Source: Balneolales bacterium
GTDB lineage: Bacteria > Bacteroidota > Rhodothermia > Balneolales > Natronogracilivirgulaceae
Reading direction: 5' to 3'
Length of the DNA stretch: 8,890 nucleotides
Assembly: GCA_007133995.1 (NCBI GenBank)
Contig: SLLP01000245.1
Span: 1-8,890, forward strand
The notes beneath the pieces are model-generated. The model did no database searches. It worked only from the letters and a program-made list of their open reading frames with translations, and was not told the DNA's origin. Both the position numbers and the translations under genes were made by a program. Positions 6,892 to 8,890 of this stretch are shown here, in pieces; the stretch's first letter is position 1; every line of letters begins with the position of its first letter.

Positions 6892-7033
6892 CCCGGAATA
6901 ATGACCTCTATTTGTGCATTTGTGTTAAAATTGTTAGCGCTTTTTTGCTGTATAATATATAAAAAAAGGGCTTTTAAGAAAACGATCGCAGTTTTTTTTT
7001 GAATGACAAGGTATTTTTGCTCATATTATTGAT

Positions 7034-7047
7034 TCGATTTAAATCGA
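7034..7047. repeat. Perfect 14-bp palindrome
   Basis: TCGATTTAAATCGA is self-complementary over 14 bp with no spacer, more than expected by chance at a given site. It lies 24 bp before the long stem at 7072. A dimeric regulator site is the natural reading, but no known binding motif is recognised. Confidence 0.45.
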
Positions 7048-7071
7048 TTGGATGTAGTTTGTTTTAGAAAA

Positions 7072-7196
7072 CTCCGACTCGGATGTTGAACTGGTTGGTG
7101 GAGAAACTCCTGGATTGATTAGCCGGGTCGGAGAAGCAGATACGACTTCGGACCTTGAAAAGACGAAATAAACCTCTGGTCTGATAGTTTTTATTT
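7072..7196 (+). ncRNA. Candidate structured RNA with terminator-like end
   Basis: CTCCGACTCGG (7072-7082) pairs over 11 bp with CCGGGTCGGAG (7123-7133), with one U-G wobble. The 40-nt loop holds a small hairpin (GGAG-AAA-CTCC, 7100-7110). Downstream TCGGACC (7148-7154) pairs with GGTCTGA (7178-7184), again with one wobble, followed three bases later by TTTTTATTT. Both wobbles are G-U only in plus-strand RNA and would be A-C mismatches on the minus strand, so a plus-strand transcript fits better. It could be a small RNA or part of a long gltB leader (gltB starts 240 nt further on). No known RNA family is recognised, and the second hairpin has a long 23-nt loop. Confidence 0.3.
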
Positions 7197-7238
7197 AATT
7201 TCTGCGCTCAAGGTATCAGCAGTTGGAACATTGTAATC

Positions 7239-7340
7239 ATGACGCAAGCATCGTCTGATGCATTTGCCGTTGCCGGCCAGCTGAAGCAACTGACCGGATT
7301 GATAAACCGTATTATGTGGTGCACAGAGATAAACAGGTAG
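7239..7340 (+). pseudogene. Short coding relic, possibly the tail of a chemotaxis receptor
   Basis: A 33-codon frame begins TQASSDAFAVAGQLKQLTG after Met and goes on LINRI. The heptad-like pattern resembles the C-terminal end of methyl-accepting chemotaxis proteins, where 'A..L..QA..L..L...F' closes the coiled coil. Upstream in the same frame AQGISSWNIVI also looks receptor-like. There is no ribosome site, the frame runs back to a stop at 7185-7187, and the last residues are unlike anything known. A decayed fragment is more likely than a small gene; chance resemblance is possible. Confidence 0.25.
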
Positions 7341-7436
7341 TGTTTGTCTGAGTAGGTTGAACAGATGTTTTACAGAACAAAGTGATAATTTGAAACATCA
7401 GCGGCCTGCACAATTCATACGCAAAATTAGGAATGC

Positions 7437-8890
7437 ATGAAAAAAGAAGGATACTTGTCACCAGTCACTTCCCCCCAACTTTCCCCCCGAAAACAGGGTT
7501 TATACGACCCTGCGCTGGAGCATGATGCCTGTGGCATTGGATTTGTCGTCAATATCAAGGGGAAATTTTCCCATGATATCGTACGACAGGCTCTGCGTGT
7601 GTTGCGCAATCTTGATCACCGTGGTGCAACGGGTGCCGAGCATAACAGCGGTGACGGAGCGGGTATCCTTATGCAGATTCCTCACGATTTTTTCCGCCAG
7701 TCATGCGAAGGGCTCGGTTTTGAACTGCCCGATTACGGGAACTATGGCGTCGGCATGCTTTTTCTTCCACCGGAACGCGAGCAGCGTAAATTCTGCGAAA
7801 AGATTATCGCGGATATTATTCAAGAAGAGGGGTTGAAAATTCTTGGGTGGCGGAAAGTGGCCACCGACAACTCCAGTCTGGGCGAGTCGGCCAAAGCGGG
7901 TGAACCTTTGGTCAGGCAGGTCTTTATTGAAAGAGATCCGTCAATGGAGTCAGTGCTGGATTTTGAACGTAAGCTGTTTGTCATCCGGCGTCGCTGCACA
8001 TTGGCAATTCAGCAATCGGAACTTTCTGATGAAGATAAGGAATTCTACTATTTCAACAGCCTCTCCTCCCGGACCGTTGTCTACAAGGGAATGCTCACGC
8101 CCAACCAGGTGGAGCTGTATTTTCCGGATCTGAAAGATCCCAGTATGAAATCGGCCATTGCTCTGGTTCATTCCCGCTTCAGCACCAACACCTTCCCCAG
8201 CTGGAAGCTCGCACATCCCTATCGCTATCTTATACACAACGGGGAGATCAATACGTTGCAGGGCAATCAGAACTGGATGCACGCCCGTGAGAAGCAGTTT
8301 GTGTCGGAGCTGTTCGGCGATGATATGAAAAAGGTTCTGCCAATCATCCAGGAGGAGGGAAGCGACTCCGCCAAATTTGACAACGCACTGGAATTTCTGT
8401 CGCTCACCGGCCGCTCTCTGCCGCATGCCATGATGATGATGATCCCCGAGCCCTGGGAGAAACATGAGAGCATGAATGAACTGCAGCGTGCCTTCTATGA
8501 ATTTCACAGCTGCATGATGGAGCCGTGGGATGGTCCGGCCTCCATTGCATTTACCGATGGAGTCGTTGTTGGTGCAACGCTGGATCGCAACGGTCTGCGT
8601 CCCTCGCGTTATTATGTCACCCGGGACGATATGGTCGTGCTGGCGTCCGAGGTGGGTGTGCTCGACATCAATCCGGAAGATGTGATCCGCAAGGAGCGCC
8701 TCCAGCCGGGACGCATGCTGCTTATCGATACCGAGCAGGGGCGCATCATCAGTGATGAGGAAATCAAGAACGAAATTGCGGCGGAGCACCCTTACCGGGA
8801 GTGGCTGGATGAAAATATGGTGCACTTTAATGAGGTCACCGAAGAGCTGGAGTATCCCGAGCCCGATCTTAGCCACGATGAAGTGATCCA
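7437..8890 (+). CDS. gltB: Glutamate synthase large subunit, N-terminal third
   Basis: The frame stays open to the right window edge, showing 484 of about 1500 residues. GltB makes two glutamates from glutamine and 2-oxoglutarate in the cytosol, with GltD or ferredoxin as electron partner. The class II glutaminase domain is visible: catalytic Cys32 in HDACGIGF (freed by removal of a 31-residue propeptide), LDHRGATGAEHNSGDGAG (59-76), HSRFSTNTFPSW (245-256), HNGEINTLQGN (267-277, oxyanion Asn268/Gly269), EEGSDSAKFDNALEFL (306-321), EPWDGPASIAFTDG (362-375) and LDRNGLRPSRY (382-392). The central and FMN/iron-sulfur synthase domains lie beyond the window. AGGA four bases before the ATG supports the start; an overlapping ATG at 7433 is in another frame. 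The gene stands alone in its direction here; gltD, if linked, would be downstream. Upstream structured DNA may be its leader. Confidence 0.97.
   Translation, partial: MKKEGYLSPVTSPQLSPRKQGLYDPALEHDACGIGFVVNIKGKFSHDIVRQALRVLRNLDHRGATGAEHNSGDGAGILMQIPHDFFRQSCEGLGFELPDYGNYGVGMLFLPPEREQRKFCEKIIADIIQEEGLKILGWRKVATDNSSLGESAKAGEPLVRQVFIERDPSMESVLDFERKLFVIRRRCTLAIQQSELSDEDKEFYYFNSLSSRTVVYKGMLTPNQVELYFPDLKDPSMKSAIALVHSRFSTNTFPSWKLAHPYRYLIHNGEINTLQGNQNWMHAREKQFVSELFGDDMKKVLPIIQEEGSDSAKFDNALEFLSLTGRSLPHAMMMMIPEPWEKHESMNELQRAFYEFHSCMMEPWDGPASIAFTDGVVVGATLDRNGLRPSRYYVTRDDMVVLASEVGVLDINPEDVIRKERLQPGRMLLIDTEQGRIISDEEIKNEIAAEHPYREWLDENMVHFNEVTEELEYPEPDLSHDEVI
7471..7488 (+). repeat. Two C6 tracts in the gltB propeptide
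   Basis: Runs of six C at 7471-7476 and 7483-7488, 12 bp apart in near-copies CTTCCCCCC and CTTTCCCCCC, encode the SPQLSP part of the propeptide. Such tracts are prone to slippage. Here the frame is intact through both. Confidence 0.6.

Larger units (their letters stand above)
6788..7436. other. 649-bp stretch without an intact gene
   Basis: This gap between the serpin start and gltB is AT-rich in its left half. It contains a tandem ATTTGTG pair (6910-6924, period 8), a TATAAT box on the plus strand (6951-6956, without a well-spaced -35), runs of A and T at 6961-7000, two perfect palindromes, a long stem with a terminator-like hairpin (7072-7196) and a short coding relic (7239-7340), listed separately. 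No tRNA-like cloverleaf was seen. A gltB promoter was not recognised with confidence; GATAAT at 7383-7388 lacks a correctly spaced -35. Confidence 0.5.

Noticed and set aside
6980..7001. AAAAC/GTTTT stem followed by T's as a terminator
   Set aside because: The stem is only five pairs and four are A-T; no plus-strand gene ends nearby.
7012..7019. TATTTTTG as a Bacteroidota-type -7 box (TAnnTTTG)
   Set aside because: The box matches, but the nearest TTTG upstream is only 10 nt away instead of about 20, and the better promoters in this window are of the ordinary sigma-70 type.
7950..8876. Long open frame of 308 codons on the minus strand
   Set aside because: It lies wholly antisense to gltB, whose plus-strand frame shows clear glutaminase motifs; the minus translation has no recognisable domain.
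1..8890. Defence island, prophage, insertion sequence, CRISPR or tRNA
   Set aside because: No transposase, integrase, phage or Cas motifs, no regularly spaced repeats and no cloverleaf sequences were found on either strand.

Overview
The window looks like chromosome from a free-living member of the Bacteroidota/Rhodothermota/Balneolota group. The main reasons are a gene relic ending in a type IX secretion (T9SS) C-terminal signal (SGLYIYRLEAG, with KK close to the end) behind GLUG repeats, an FtsX/MacB-type permease, and a bacterial SLC12 (cation-chloride cotransporter) homologue of a kind that would suit a saline habitat. The habitat and phylum are inferences. Two promoter candidates have near-consensus sigma-70 boxes.

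Layout: (1) 2-754 (+), the 3' part of an ABC transporter permease. (2) 790-1523 (-), a GLUG-repeat surface protein broken by a frame change and apparently shortened twice; it has a strong promoter overlapping the end of the next gene. (3) 1656-2936 (-), a PLP enzyme of the cystathionine gamma-synthase / methionine gamma-lyase family with its own promoter. (4) A 379-bp divergent intergenic region with small dyads. (5) 3316-5547 (+), a full-length SLC12 transporter with its cytosolic C-terminal domain. (6) 5597-6787 (-), a serpin-type lipoprotein whose reactive-centre loop and following strands are deleted; the ancestral C-terminal strand survives in another frame. (7) About 650 bp without an intact gene (6788-7436), holding two perfect palindromes, an 11-bp long-range stem followed by a terminator-like hairpin, and a short coding relic resembling a chemotaxis-receptor tail. 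(8) 7437 to the window end (+), the first third of the glutamate synthase large subunit, gltB, with its glutaminase domain complete.

The genes do not form one pathway. Sulfur amino acid metabolism, ion transport and nitrogen assimilation sit next to each other as separate transcription units, separated by decaying accessory surface-protein genes. No defence system, mobile element, CRISPR array, tRNA or rRNA is visible. The most interesting points are the repeated signature of internal deletions in accessory genes, the SLC12 homologue that keeps the Na+ and Cl- site residues but lacks the TM1 Asn of the K+ site, and the possible structured RNA upstream of gltB.
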